A stretch of 64,000 nt of DNA from Gigaspora rosea. Its lineage: Eukaryota > Glomeromycota > Glomeromycetes > Diversisporales > Gigasporaceae. How positions within the stretch are numbered: the stretch's first letter is position 1; each line of letters begins with the position of its first letter. The stretch lies in contig QKWP01000498.1 of the NCBI GenBank assembly GCA_003550325.1, positions 79,518 through 143,517 of the forward strand, written 5' to 3'. The translations under genes and the position numbers were made by a program. Below the pieces are notes generated by a model. The model saw nothing but the letters and a program-made list of their open reading frames with translations. It ran no database searches and was not told the DNA's origin. Shown in pieces: positions 45,683 to 55,879 of the stretch.

Positions 45683-47935
45683 TTACTTTTGAAGCCAATA
45701 TATAGCCTTTTGCAAATCTCTTGTTACCCCAATTCCATTTCGATAACAATTCCCAACATTATTCATTGCAACTAAATTGTTCATTTCAGCAGATTTTTTA
45801 TAATAAATAAATGCCTTGTGTTCGTCTTTTTCAACTCCAATTCCTTTTCCATAACAATTACCAACATTATTTGCACCAAAAGCATGACCCAAATCAGCTG
45901 ATTTTTGATAATAAATAAATGCCATATGTTCATCCTTTTCAACTCCAATTCCATTTAGATAACAATGACCAACACTAAAGATTCCATCAGTATTATCCAC
46001 ATCAGCAGATTTTTGATAATAAAGAAATGCCATATGTTCATCCTTTACAACTCCAATTCCATTTCGATAACAAGAACCAACATCATTTGTACCAAGAGCA
46101 TCACCCAAATCAGCAGATTTTTGATAATAGGTGAATGCTTTATGTTCATCCTTTTCAACACCAATTCCTTTTTCATAACAATAACCAACATTTCTAGTTC
46201 CAACAGCACAATCCATGTCAGCAGATTTTTGATAATAAATAAATGCTTTAAGTTCATCCTTTTTAACTCCAATTCCTTTTTCATAACAATATCCAACATT
46301 GCATGTTCCATTAGCATCGCCCATATCAGCAGATTTTTGATAATAGGTGAATACTTTATATTCATCCTTTTCAACTCCAATTCCTTTTTCATAACAATAA
46401 CCAACATTGAGTGTTCCACTAGCGTCACCCATCTCTGCAGATTTTTGATAATAGGTGAATGCTTTATGTTCATCCTTTTCAACACCAATTCCTTTTTCAT
46501 AACAATAACCAACATTTCTAGTTCCAACAGCACAATCCATGTCAGCAGATTTTTGATAATAAATAAATGCTTTAAGTTCATCCTTTTTAACTCCAATTCC
46601 TTTTTCATAACAATAACCAACATTTCTTGTTCCAATAGCATTATCCATGTCAGCAGATTTTTGATAATAGGTGAATGCTCTATGTTCATTCTTTTCAACT
46701 CCAATTCCATTATCATAACAATAACAAACATAGCATATTCCGTTAGCATAACCCAAATCGGCAGATTTTTGATAATAGGTGAATGCTTTACGTTCATCCT
46801 TTTCAACTCCAATTCCTTCTTCATGACAATAACCAACATTGTATATACCGGTTGCATTTCCCATATCAGCAGATTTTTGATAATAGGTGAATGCTTTATG
46901 TTCATTTTTTTCAACACAAATTCCGTTTTGATAACAAGAACCAACCTTCCATATTCCGTCAGCATCTCCCATATCAGCAGATTTTTGATAATAGGTGAAT
47001 GCTTTATGTTCATCCTTTTCTACTCCATTTCCATTTTGATAACATTCACCAACCCTGCGTGCTCCTTCTGCATTGCCCATATCAGCAGATTTTTTATAAT
47101 AAGTGAATGCCTTATGTTCATCCTTTTTAACTTCAATTCCTTTTTCATAAAAATAACCAACACCGATTATTCCAACAGCATTATCCATATCAGCACATTT
47201 TTGGAAATAAATGAACGCTTTATGTTCATCCTTTTCAATTCCAATTCCATAAAGATAACAATGACCAACATTATATATTCCATTAGTATTACCAATATCA
47301 GCAGATTTTTGATAATAAATGAATGCTTTTTGTTCATTCTTTTCAACTCCAATTCCATCTCGATAACAATTAGCAACATTATATGCACCATATGCATCAC
47401 CAAAATCAGCAGATTTTTGATAATAGATGAATGCCTTCTTTTCATCCTTTTTAATTCCAATTTCGTTTTCATAACAACGACCAACATTGTATATTCCATT
47501 AATATCACCAATATTAGCAGATTTTTGATAATAAATGAATGCCTTATTTTCATCCTTTTTAATTCCAATCCCGTTTTCATAACAATATCCAACACCGGCT
47601 ATTCCACCGGCATTGCCCATATCGGCAGATTTTTGGTAATAAATAAATGCCTTATGTTCATCCTTTTCAACTGCAATTCCTCTACTATAACAATAACCAA
47701 CACTGCACATTCCGTTAGCATTTCCCATATCAGCAGATTTTTGATAATAAATGAACGCCTTATCTTCATCCTTTTCAACCCCAATTCCATCTTCATAACA
47801 GATGCCAAGTGAAATCATTCCATTAGTATCACCCATATCAGCAGATTTTTGAAAATAAATGAACGCTTTACGTTCATCCTTTTCAACTCCAATTCCATGA
47901 AAATAATTGTTTCCAAGGTTATAAAGGTCTGACAT
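45683..47935 (-). CDS. Sel1-repeat protein, unit B, 750 aa, 20 repeats
   Basis: A short N-terminus and partial repeat are followed by exactly twenty 36-residue Sel1 repeats (KAFIYYQKSADMGDANGxxNVGYCYEKGIGVEKDEH type), with no stop across 2.25 kb. The unit A paralogue has six, so 14 repeats (1.5 kb) were gained here or lost there. Two neighbouring two-repeat blocks (about 46,130-46,290 and 46,465-46,620) are almost identical, pointing to recent unequal exchange. The unit-A start ATG is ATT here and is followed by an in-frame TAA, so translation would begin at ATG 47935. The terminal stop overlaps GTAAAT, as in unit A. Likely a scaffold, alone or fused to the kinase. Confidence 0.8.
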   Translation of the reverse strand: MSDLYNLGNNYFHGIGVEKDERKAFIYFQKSADMGDTNGMISLGICYEDGIGVEKDEDKAFIYYQKSADMGNANGMCSVGYCYSRGIAVEKDEHKAFIYYQKSADMGNAGGIAGVGYCYENGIGIKKDENKAFIYYQKSANIGDINGIYNVGRCYENEIGIKKDEKKAFIYYQKSADFGDAYGAYNVANCYRDGIGVEKNEQKAFIYYQKSADIGNTNGIYNVGHCYLYGIGIEKDEHKAFIYFQKCADMDNAVGIIGVGYFYEKGIEVKKDEHKAFTYYKKSADMGNAEGARRVGECYQNGNGVEKDEHKAFTYYQKSADMGDADGIWKVGSCYQNGICVEKNEHKAFTYYQKSADMGNATGIYNVGYCHEEGIGVEKDERKAFTYYQKSADLGYANGICYVCYCYDNGIGVEKNEHRAFTYYQKSADMDNAIGTRNVGYCYEKGIGVKKDELKAFIYYQKSADMDCAVGTRNVGYCYEKGIGVEKDEHKAFTYYQKSAEMGDASGTLNVGYCYEKGIGVEKDEYKVFTYYQKSADMGDANGTCNVGYCYEKGIGVKKDELKAFIYYQKSADMDCAVGTRNVGYCYEKGIGVEKDEHKAFTYYQKSADLGDALGTNDVGSCYRNGIGVVKDEHMAFLYYQKSADVDNTDGIFSVGHCYLNGIGVEKDEHMAFIYYQKSADLGHAFGANNVGNCYGKGIGVEKDEHKAFIYYKKSAEMNNLVAMNNVGNCYRNGIGVTRDLQKAIYWLQK

Positions 47936-48741
47936 AGTTGATTATTTATGATGAAATAGATGATTATAAATTTTTTTTAATTTTATATTTAAATATTGGA
48001 AAACCGAAAATTAGATTATGTACGACTATTTTCAGATTTTTATGCCATTATTGAGTAACGCAACTTAATTATTTTGTACAACTATCGAGTTGCATAACTT
48101 TTATTATGAGTAACGTTAGATGAGCTTCAGCTTTCAAGCCGCAGATTTTTGTGGCACTATTGAGTAGCAAAAATTTATTATGTGTAATGTCATGTTAACT
48201 TCAGCTTTCAAGCCCCAGATATTTTATGTGCGCAAATTTTGCATTTTTATTGGGTGACATATGTGGCAAAGCAGGAACTGAATGCATATTAGGAACTTAA
48301 TGTGTAGCACTTTTATAGGGTATATTTAGTACTTTCTTCGATATACAACTTCTGCGCACAGTCAGTGAATCTATATTACTGCTTTCAATTAAATACGTAA
48401 AAAGCAAGACTATACGCATAATTTCAACCAATGTTATAACAAGAAATAGTGAAAAATGATTTTTTGACATAAATATCAGTGGTTTGATGTAAATTAGCAT
48501 ATCGATTCACAGGATCTTTTCTTTTTTTGTAGGATTTTACATGTATATTGGGTTGATAAATGATAATCGCTGATGAGAATGAAAAAGGTGTTATATACAC
48601 ATATTGATTATTGGATTACATTTCTTAGATATGATGTTAGCACACACAACCAGATTGATGTATAAGTGTTTTTCCATATAATTCTAGTGTCGCCTGTAAA
48701 AAAAAATTTAGTTGAATCACTGTAAATACTGAAATATAATA
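47936..48741. other. Upstream region of Sel1 gene B
   Basis: Non-coding, collinear with 33,845-36,713 but without the 1739-bp element. It holds remnants of the 63-bp repeats (48,030-48,215). Confidence 0.55.
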
Positions 48742-48886
48742 GGGTGGTTCAGAATTAATTTATAAAGTAGGCGGGAGTTTAAAACTCCTATATTATTATA
48801 ATAAAAATAATAGAATTTATAGATCTCTTATTTCTAAAAAAATTTTATTCGATATCAGACATCTAATCATTAATTCTGAACCACCC
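48742..48886. mobile_element. 145-bp MITE, GGGTGGTTCAGAATTAAT ends
   Basis: The TIR is perfect over 18 bp, with A/T flanks (possibly a TA target). A more decayed copy sits at 36,714-36,908. Confidence 0.75.
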
Positions 48887-49789
48887 ATTTTTTCATTTAA
48901 TCTACTCTTGTTCACGTTGACATAGTTGTGCAAAAGGCATTAATTAATTATTTATTGATTAATATCGATGTACTTATAATCTATTCAGTTCTTACTTACT
49001 TTCTTATTTATTCATGCTGTGAATTAATGATCGTTTATCGAAATATTATATTCATTTGTCATTTTGGAATTTGCATTAAACTAGTCTATACTAATATTTT
49101 TATTATTCGTGTTTTATTAGAGTTACGTACGTAATATCAATTTCATGTAACGCAACGCACTTAAAAGTGACTTTCAAATTTGTTATTTTTCATCATTTGC
49201 CAATATTGTGCACTTACTTAAAGGTCGAGTGTAAAATGTTCACCTTGGTTTATTGATTAATAAAAAGTAATCGTCTAGACGCAAATTCTCATATGTTATT
49301 TTACCAAGTCAATCACGTGTTGTTTTTTTTTCTAGATTTTCCGTTCCTGATTTTGCGCGACGTCTTCACTAAGATATCTGGTTCCTAATGACACATGCAG
49401 ATTTCAAATTGATAGTAATTAATAAACGACCACAACACTTTGACACCAGTACACAAAAGTTCTGGATGATGTAGCTGCTTTTTGTATTTTTTTAATCTGT
49501 GGTTCAGATATAACGAAAAATGAAATTTGGTTAAGTAACGTAAATTTCGGCTAATGAAAATTCGAGCTATAAATTTTTAATTAAATGGAAATCTTGTATT
49601 TTACAATGGGTTTTGTGTTCGGCTATGTAAAATTCACCAATAGAAATATTTGATTGTTATGGTTAAACGGACAAATATAAGTATTCTAGTGCTTCAATCA
49701 AAAATCAGGAAATAAATGTTAATATAAAAATAAGCATTTAAAAAATTTTCATCCTTAAACCAAATAATTAAAATTTTAAACTTGATTAA

Positions 49790-51969
49790 ATGGCATTAAA
49801 CTTCTTTGAAAAACTTTCAAATAATAATCTTGAACTTCTTGACGGCAAGAAAGATTTTAACGTAGTCATTCATGTTGGTGAATCTCCAAATATAAAGATA
49901 TTCAGAGAAAATTCGGCAATTTTAAGATATAGATCTTTATATTTTCATAATGAATTAATGATATCAGTAAAGATGAGAGTAATATTAAAACAATTAATTT
50001 AAAAAATGTTATCATCCAGCAATTTGAAATTATTATCAAGTAAGTTATTCTATATAATTTTATATTACGTCGCAAGATATTAATTTATATATACATAAAT
50101 TTTTATACAAATATATATTTACGGAGGAATAGCCTTGCTCGAAAAACATGAACATCATTTACAGTATTTTTGAGCTTGTTCAATTGCTTATGAATTTCTT
50201 TGGATGAATTGGCCAAACAACTTCAACACTCACTTAATTGAAAAGGAAGCTCATTGGCTTCATTTACATTTTAATCGTATTTATGAAAAAAGTTTCCAAA
50301 ATAATAAACTTCAAGATTTACAAAACTGGTGTAATAATATTGTGGCAAAGCACCCTAATATGATTTTTGATTCTTAAGTTTTTTTACGCTTCACGAAAAC
50401 GCTTTAATCTCACTTATTAGTCATGATGATTTACAAATGGAAGAAGTAAAAATTTGGAATTATGTTATAAAATGGGGAATTTCAAAAAATTCAAGCTTAC
50501 CATCCGATCCTAAAGACTGGTCACGTGAGAATTTTATTGTTTTAAAGACTACTTTACAAAATTGTTTACCTCATATCCGCTATTTTCAAATGCCTGGTAA
50601 GGTTATTATTAATAATTTACAACCTTATCAACAAATTCTTGAGAAAAATCGTTGGAAAGATATAATGAAAAAGTATATGACTGACGAACCAATACGTCTA
50701 CTGTTCTTCCGCCTCGAATAATTTCAAAACCAACATTACCAAACAGAATTGTTGAACAATTTTCAATCATTATTAATGAAGCACATGCAGCGGAGATTAC
50801 TCATGGGTTGATATGAAAGATAATCTATATTCAGTAACGAATAATCCATATGATTTTAAATTACTTCTTCGTGGAATCGATGGGTTTACTTCCACTTCAT
50901 TTTGGAATTTATGCGATAAACAAACTAATCTTGTTGTAGTTATTAAGGTTAAAGGTACTGATGAAATTCTTGGTGGCTATAATCCTATCGGTTGTGATAA
51001 ACAAGGTAAATATATGAATTGTAAAGAGAGCTTAATTTTTCCATTTAAAAATGGTAGCATTCAAAATTCTATTTTAAGTCGTGTGAAAATACCGGAGAAA
51101 ATAATTTATTGTAGGTCTGCCCTATAAAAAAAGTGGTCCGGGGTGTGGTACGGGTTGTGTCTGGAATCCACGGAATGGCACGGTCGGAGTGGTACGTATA
51201 GAGCTGTTGACGGAATATTACGGTAAAAAGTGGTACGGGGGAGGTGGCACGTTATGACACGTCATACGTAATGGCACCTTCATTTCATGGAATGATACGT
51301 GTCGAAGGTGGTACGTGTTGGCTCGTTTCACGAAGAGCGAAAGATCAATATACGATTTTTTTTAAAAAAATTGCGATATCTCATAATTTCACTAATGAAA
51401 CTGCTCTGGGTGTCTTAACAAAAAAAATTCCTTGCAAAATTTTGATACATGAGCAGTTTTTAGTTTGTTTATATTGTATTGATTGTTGATATAAATTTAT
51501 GTAATCTACTTGTATGTATATTTTTTTTTTATCACACGTTAATTCACGTTAATTACCTGGCCAAATCCCGTGCCATTTGGACTAGTAAAGTGTTACAAAA
51601 CCCGAGCCATTAACGGTCCATTTTGTACGGGCATACGGTCCACCACGGGCGTGCCAATCCATGCCTCCTACGTACCAAATACGGGTTTAATCTGTGCCAC
51701 CAAAACCCGTGCCTTTACTCAACCAACCCGTACCTTTACGGTCCATTTTTCTTATAGGGCTGATTTTGGTCAGCTTTTTCTTGTAATTCTTTTACCACAT
51801 ATGTCATTTTAATCTAGATAACAATTGTTTGGCTGGTGATGCAGGTGCATATGAGAATATAATTAGAAAGGATGCAGCTATTTATAAACAAGTCTCGTGG
51901 TTTTCGCGTAAAATATCATGTTTTTTATTAGAAGAATATGAAATATTTCAAATTAGAAAAAAGCCCTAA
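49790..51969 (+). pseudogene. BTB/POZ-TLDc gene copy C, broken and transposon-interrupted
   Basis: Head of unit C. It shares with copy B the lost splice acceptor (about 50,110), the changes near 50,155-50,210, and the TAA near 50,376. Its own lesions include a frameshift at 49,960 in BTB, a loss near 50,693 (CCAATACGTCTAC) and a loss near 51,005. The TLDc part is split by a 641-bp element at 51,120-51,760. The longest open pieces are 50437-50721 and 50813-51119 (TLDc). It resumes at 51,764 and ends with AAGCCCTAA at 51,969. Confidence 0.9.
51120..51760. mobile_element. CCCTATAA-family element in TLDc exon, 641 bp, CTG TSD
   Basis: It starts CCCTATAAAAAAAGTGGTCC and ends GGTCCATTTTTCTTATAGGG. 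CTG lies on both sides (51117-51119 and 51761-51763). Copies A and B are continuous at this site. Subterminal GGTACG/GGCACG words occur in both arms. Frames inside are not credible genes. Confidence 0.9.
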
Positions 51970-52227
51970 AAAGCTTTTATATTGGCAACAGAATAAATAA
52001 ATAGCTTTATTATGATTATGGATAAAATGCACCTTATAAAACTTAACAATTTGAAATAAAAATCAAACCTTAAAAAAATATAGGTAACTATCTATATTGC
52101 GCAATATTGTAATATTATAAAATAGTTGCGCGACACAATTGTGCAATACTAAAATAAAAACATATATAATAGAATTCTTGTTAAAAATATAGTAATAATA
52201 AAATTAAATTAATTATGAAGCCCTATA

Positions 52228-52436
52228 CCCTATAACAAATTGCAGCACGGAATGATACTGCAATACACGAAAAAATTTGGATATGGAACCACACGAACCT
52301 GCACGTAAATATATACGAGACAATGTATAAGAAAGCGTTTAAAGCACGTAAAAGGGCACAGATTCTGCGCAACGGTGCACGTACTAACGTGCAATTTTAT
52401 GTGTTTTCGCGTGCATTGTCTCGTGCATATTTATGT
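52228..52436. mobile_element. CCCTATAA-family element, left part, cut by LTR retrotransposon
   Basis: CCCTATAACAAATTGCAGCA begins a sequence closely matching 34,700-34,905. The match stops at the LTR boundary and appears to resume after the other LTR (63,267-63,292, TATGAGGTAACATATAAT) as in 34,905-34,930. Confidence 0.75.
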
Positions 52437-53589
52437 TGTGAGAACCGTCAGGGTACCCGGTCCCTTAAAAATTCGTTATAGTTTATTTTTTATATACATA
52501 TATGTATATAGTCTTCTTTCGTTACACTATTATTTGTGTTTAAAGTATAGGCCCCTTGAGTTTAGTATATAATACTATAAGCCCCTAGAGATATAATACG
52601 TCCTTACCTGCCCTAAACTTGATTCGACGATCTGAGATAGTTCGTATCTTAAAGATCCTAAAGAAATTAATTATGTCAAATATATCAGATATCTTAAAGA
52701 TATCAAGTATAATAGAAATCCTTAGGATAGTAAAGATATCAGCGATATTAAAGATATCAAGGATATCAAATATAATTAGTTTAGAAAAACTAGTTAGTAC
52801 TTGATAAATTCATAGCAATATTGTAAGAGACGCAGTACTGTAAAAAGTATAAATACATGACCTATTTTCGTTCAAATAAAAACTAACTCAAGTGTGGAGT
52901 TCAAGAATAACCTTCGAAATAAGAGTAGAAGTGTTAGTAGTTGTTTCCCTTGAAATTTTCTATTGAAAGTTAACAAACTTCTCTTGAACCTTTGACATTT
53001 TCGTTCCCAAAATTTTCTTTCGTATTAATTGTAACTTCGAGAATATCATAAAACCCGATTTCAAACTAAAAGTAGTAAAAGAATAAAAGGTTTAGTAATC
53101 GACAAAAGCAATTTATATAAAACCCGTATTGATTAGATCATTGATTACCTTATTTATCGTACAATTAACTACTCCGCTAATTAATTCCCTTACTCCGCCA
53201 GCACGTGGGAACATCCTCAAACTGGATTGGAAAATTACATCAACTCCAATCAGCAACCCAATAGCTCTTGTCCCGTGATACTGTAGACCAAGTCCACGAC
53301 TGAAATCGACCATTTCAACCTACGGAAGAGAAACAGATATTAATTACTGCCTACTTAAACCAAAGAAAGTAATACAGGAAATATATATATATATATAGGA
53401 AATACTTATCCTACTTCGAACCGCCGCAGCAAGACTTCAAGCCCTAACTCTCAGACCAAGTCAATCAATGCCTCTTCCAGCCTACCACGTTAGGATTTAA
53501 GTCTTATGAATAGACAGTATTGATAGTTTAGGATAGAAAAGTAGTTGGTTACAGTTATTTCTATTTATCAGGAACATTCTACAACCTCA
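52437..53589 (+). repeat. 5' LTR
   Basis: From TGTGAGAACCGTCAGGG to ACAACCTCA. It contains GATATC-rich tracts (52,640-52,780) and ATATATAT at 53,380. The internal region starts with TATTTTGGTGGTGACTGTG, where a tRNA primer site would be expected. Confidence 0.8.
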
Positions 53590-53687
53590 TATTTTGGTGG
53601 TGACTGTGAGATTCGACTCTTCCAATCGCAACCAATCACAAACACAACCTACACAACCAAGCTGTTTATAGGTCCCACCCAAAGAAA

Positions 53688-54660
53688 ATGTCTGACCTTG
53701 GAAATTTTGAAATCGAAGGAGCTATGAATGAAGAAAGACCCCTTTCACCGCATGGGTCGCGAGCTAATGAAAAAGCGCCCAAAAATCGAAACCCCATGCA
53801 GGACTTACTTAGAGAAATTGCAAGCTTTTTGAAATATAGCTATGTATGATGTACCGCCCATACCACGGGAAAATAATTAGGTTCATATCAAGACTTTTAA
53901 AGAAGAAGATGACAAAGACCCTGTCGAATGGATCAAAGCATTTGAAAGGGCCGCTGACGCCAATAAATGGACCACAGCCCGAAAAATGAGGATTGCTTCA
54001 GGGTACTTAGCTGGTATTGCCGCCATCTGGTACAATGATAACAAAGAAGACCTACTCTTTTGGGATGACGAGGCAAATCCTAATAATAGTTTCATCCAGT
54101 CTCTCGTGAAATATTTTGCTACGCCTGAACGAAGACATCAATGGCAAGTCTCTTGTGAAATATTTTGCTACGCCTGAATGAAGACATCAATGACAAGTAG
54201 AGCTAATTACTCTGGTACAGGGTGAAGCAGAGAAACTGATAAATATGCCTACAGGTTTAAAAATTATTGAAACAAGTAAACTCTGAAAATCAACTGCCGG
54301 CAGCCTATGTTGTTCGAATGTTCTTGGGTGAACTTAAGGAACAGACTGCGATGCTGATGTCTCTGAGAGACCCAAAGAATTTGGACGAAGCCATATCTGC
54401 AACCAGAAAAGTAGAAGCAGGCGATTATTATAAGAAAAGAAATACTAGTAGTAGACCAACCCACCAACTTCTTGATGACCTAAATAAAAAGATGCAACAA
54501 ATGGCTGCTAATTATGAAAATTAACAACCAGTTTCGCTACTGCAGTGGAAATTAGCCTATCCCAACCCCACGCCAGCCCCAACATGTGACCCCAGGAGGG
54601 ATTAAGTGCTATAATTGTGAAGGGCGGGGTCATATCGCTCGAAACTGTCCTCTTGAGCCC
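53688..54660 (+). pseudogene. gag remnant with CCHC zinc knuckle
   Basis: The ATG at 53688 begins MSDLGNFEIEG and is soon broken by stops (about 53,848). The capsid-like part (about 53,886-54,177) has DPVEWIKAFERAADANKW and RIASGYLAGIAAIWY, as in Retrotrans_gag domains. A 48-bp direct repeat at about 54,100-54,195 disrupts it. A second piece lies at 54267-54524. The nucleocapsid finger CYNCEGRGHIARNC (C-x2-C-x4-H-x4-C) is at 54,608-54,649. It would form the particle shell and bind RNA in a working element. Confidence 0.8.
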
Positions 54661-54726
54661 TGTCAAACTTACGGAAGAACCCCTACTGCCCCCAACTAAA
54701 ATATCAACCAAACCTGATCTATTAAT

Positions 54727-55452
54727 ATGTGTGATATTATTTCTCCCAGACCAAAGAAAGAAGTTTATGCAGTTAAGCGCCAAGATAGGACTGAGGGAGA
54801 AAATAACTGGAACGATAGACTAAGAAATAGAGTTGTCCTGGAGCAAGGTCAAGAAGCCCAGCTGGACTTCCTGCAGCAAAATCGACCAACTCTGATGGAA
54901 GAAGATCATCCGGAGCAAGACTCTGTTTTCATTACACCCCTACTGCTAGGAACCAATGATCGACTAAGGCGTAGAAGAGGACCCCCTGTGGTAGATTTGA
55001 CGCCACCCTATAATATAGCAAAAGATTTATTAAACCAGCGGGCTAATGCTACCTATGGCCAGTTGCTCCAAGTCCCTAAGCAAAGGCAGAATTTATCCCA
55101 AGCCCTCTGGCGCCCCTTGATAATGACGGCAGAAGAAACCAATTTAGCTGAACCAACCCCTAGTACCCTAACTATATCTGCAAAATGTTATATTAGGATA
55201 AAAAATAATCCTATATTAGCCGTATTAGATACTGGGGCCGTAGTCAGTATCTTATCAAAAAAACTAGCAGATAATTTAGATCTCCAAATTACTGAGCCAT
55301 CCAATATAGTGGTAGTTATTGCCAATGGAACTAAAAAAAGGGCCTTAGGGAAAATACCAGGTGTTAAACTAGCTATTAGGGACGTAATGGTATCTACTGA
55401 CTTCCAGATACTCGAAAATCTGGAAGAAGTATTGCTGTTAGGGATGAACTAG
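54727..55452 (+). pseudogene. pol: aspartic protease region
   Basis: An open stretch of 241 codons. The protease motif VLDTGAVVSIL has its catalytic Asp at 55,228-55,230, and a later ALGKIPGVKLAI strand completes the fold. The frame ends with TAG at 55,450, and the following 350 bp is broken. In the intact element it would be cut from a Pol polyprotein. Confidence 0.8.
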
Positions 55453-55879
55453 TTCCAAAAGGTCAGTGCCAGACTCCACTTCGACGAAGGGAAGATATTC
55501 CTTAGGTACTTAGGTAAAAATATTGAAGCACCCATTTACCAAACCAAGGAGTACTCGTCAATCACCCACCCAGAAACCTATGATGATGATGATGACTACT
55601 TCAATAACTATGATAAGAAAGACCTCGAAGAAGTAGAAAGCTATTACTCTGACGAGGCCAGGAAGATACCAACCTACATACTAACCCCAGTCTTAAACCT
55701 GGTAATCCAGCCATCTACCTAACGGCCATTAAAGAATTACTCACCGTAGAGAAGGACGAAAAAGTGGAGCTAACCTCTAAAGAAGCCGTGAAAAAATTTT
55801 TTAAGTAAGGAGCAAAAAGAAAAAGTTAGACTTATCTTAAACAATTATGAGAGGTTATTTTCTTTTGTTCAAACCAGTT

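Larger units (their letters stand above)
37770..49720. repeat. Tandem segmental duplication, unit B
   Basis: Collinear with unit A (23,190-37,770). It contains the decayed BTB-TLDc copy, kinase remnant and long Sel1 gene. It has its own insertions: hAT-like at 41,966-43,089 and a block of about 600 bp at 43,520-44,120. The segment 36,700-37,840 before its BTB copy is itself repeated at 48,700-49,790 before the third BTB copy. Confidence 0.85.

Noticed and set aside
46045-47013. A 322-codon alternative frame on the minus strand in the Sel1 gene
   Set aside because: Out-of-phase reading of the same repeat; Lys/Leu/Met-rich with no domain.
45965-47812. A 615-codon open frame on the plus strand opposite the Sel1 gene B
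   Set aside because: It mirrors the 108-bp Sel1 repeat exactly, its product is a repeating Ile/Phe/Ser pattern with no family, and the minus frame gives canonical Sel1 repeats. A shadow of the repeat.
51244-51489. Frames of 81 and 80 codons (51244-51489 and 51570-51812) inside and across the 641-bp element
   Set aside because: One runs out of the element into TLDc sequence in the wrong frame; neither resembles transposase.
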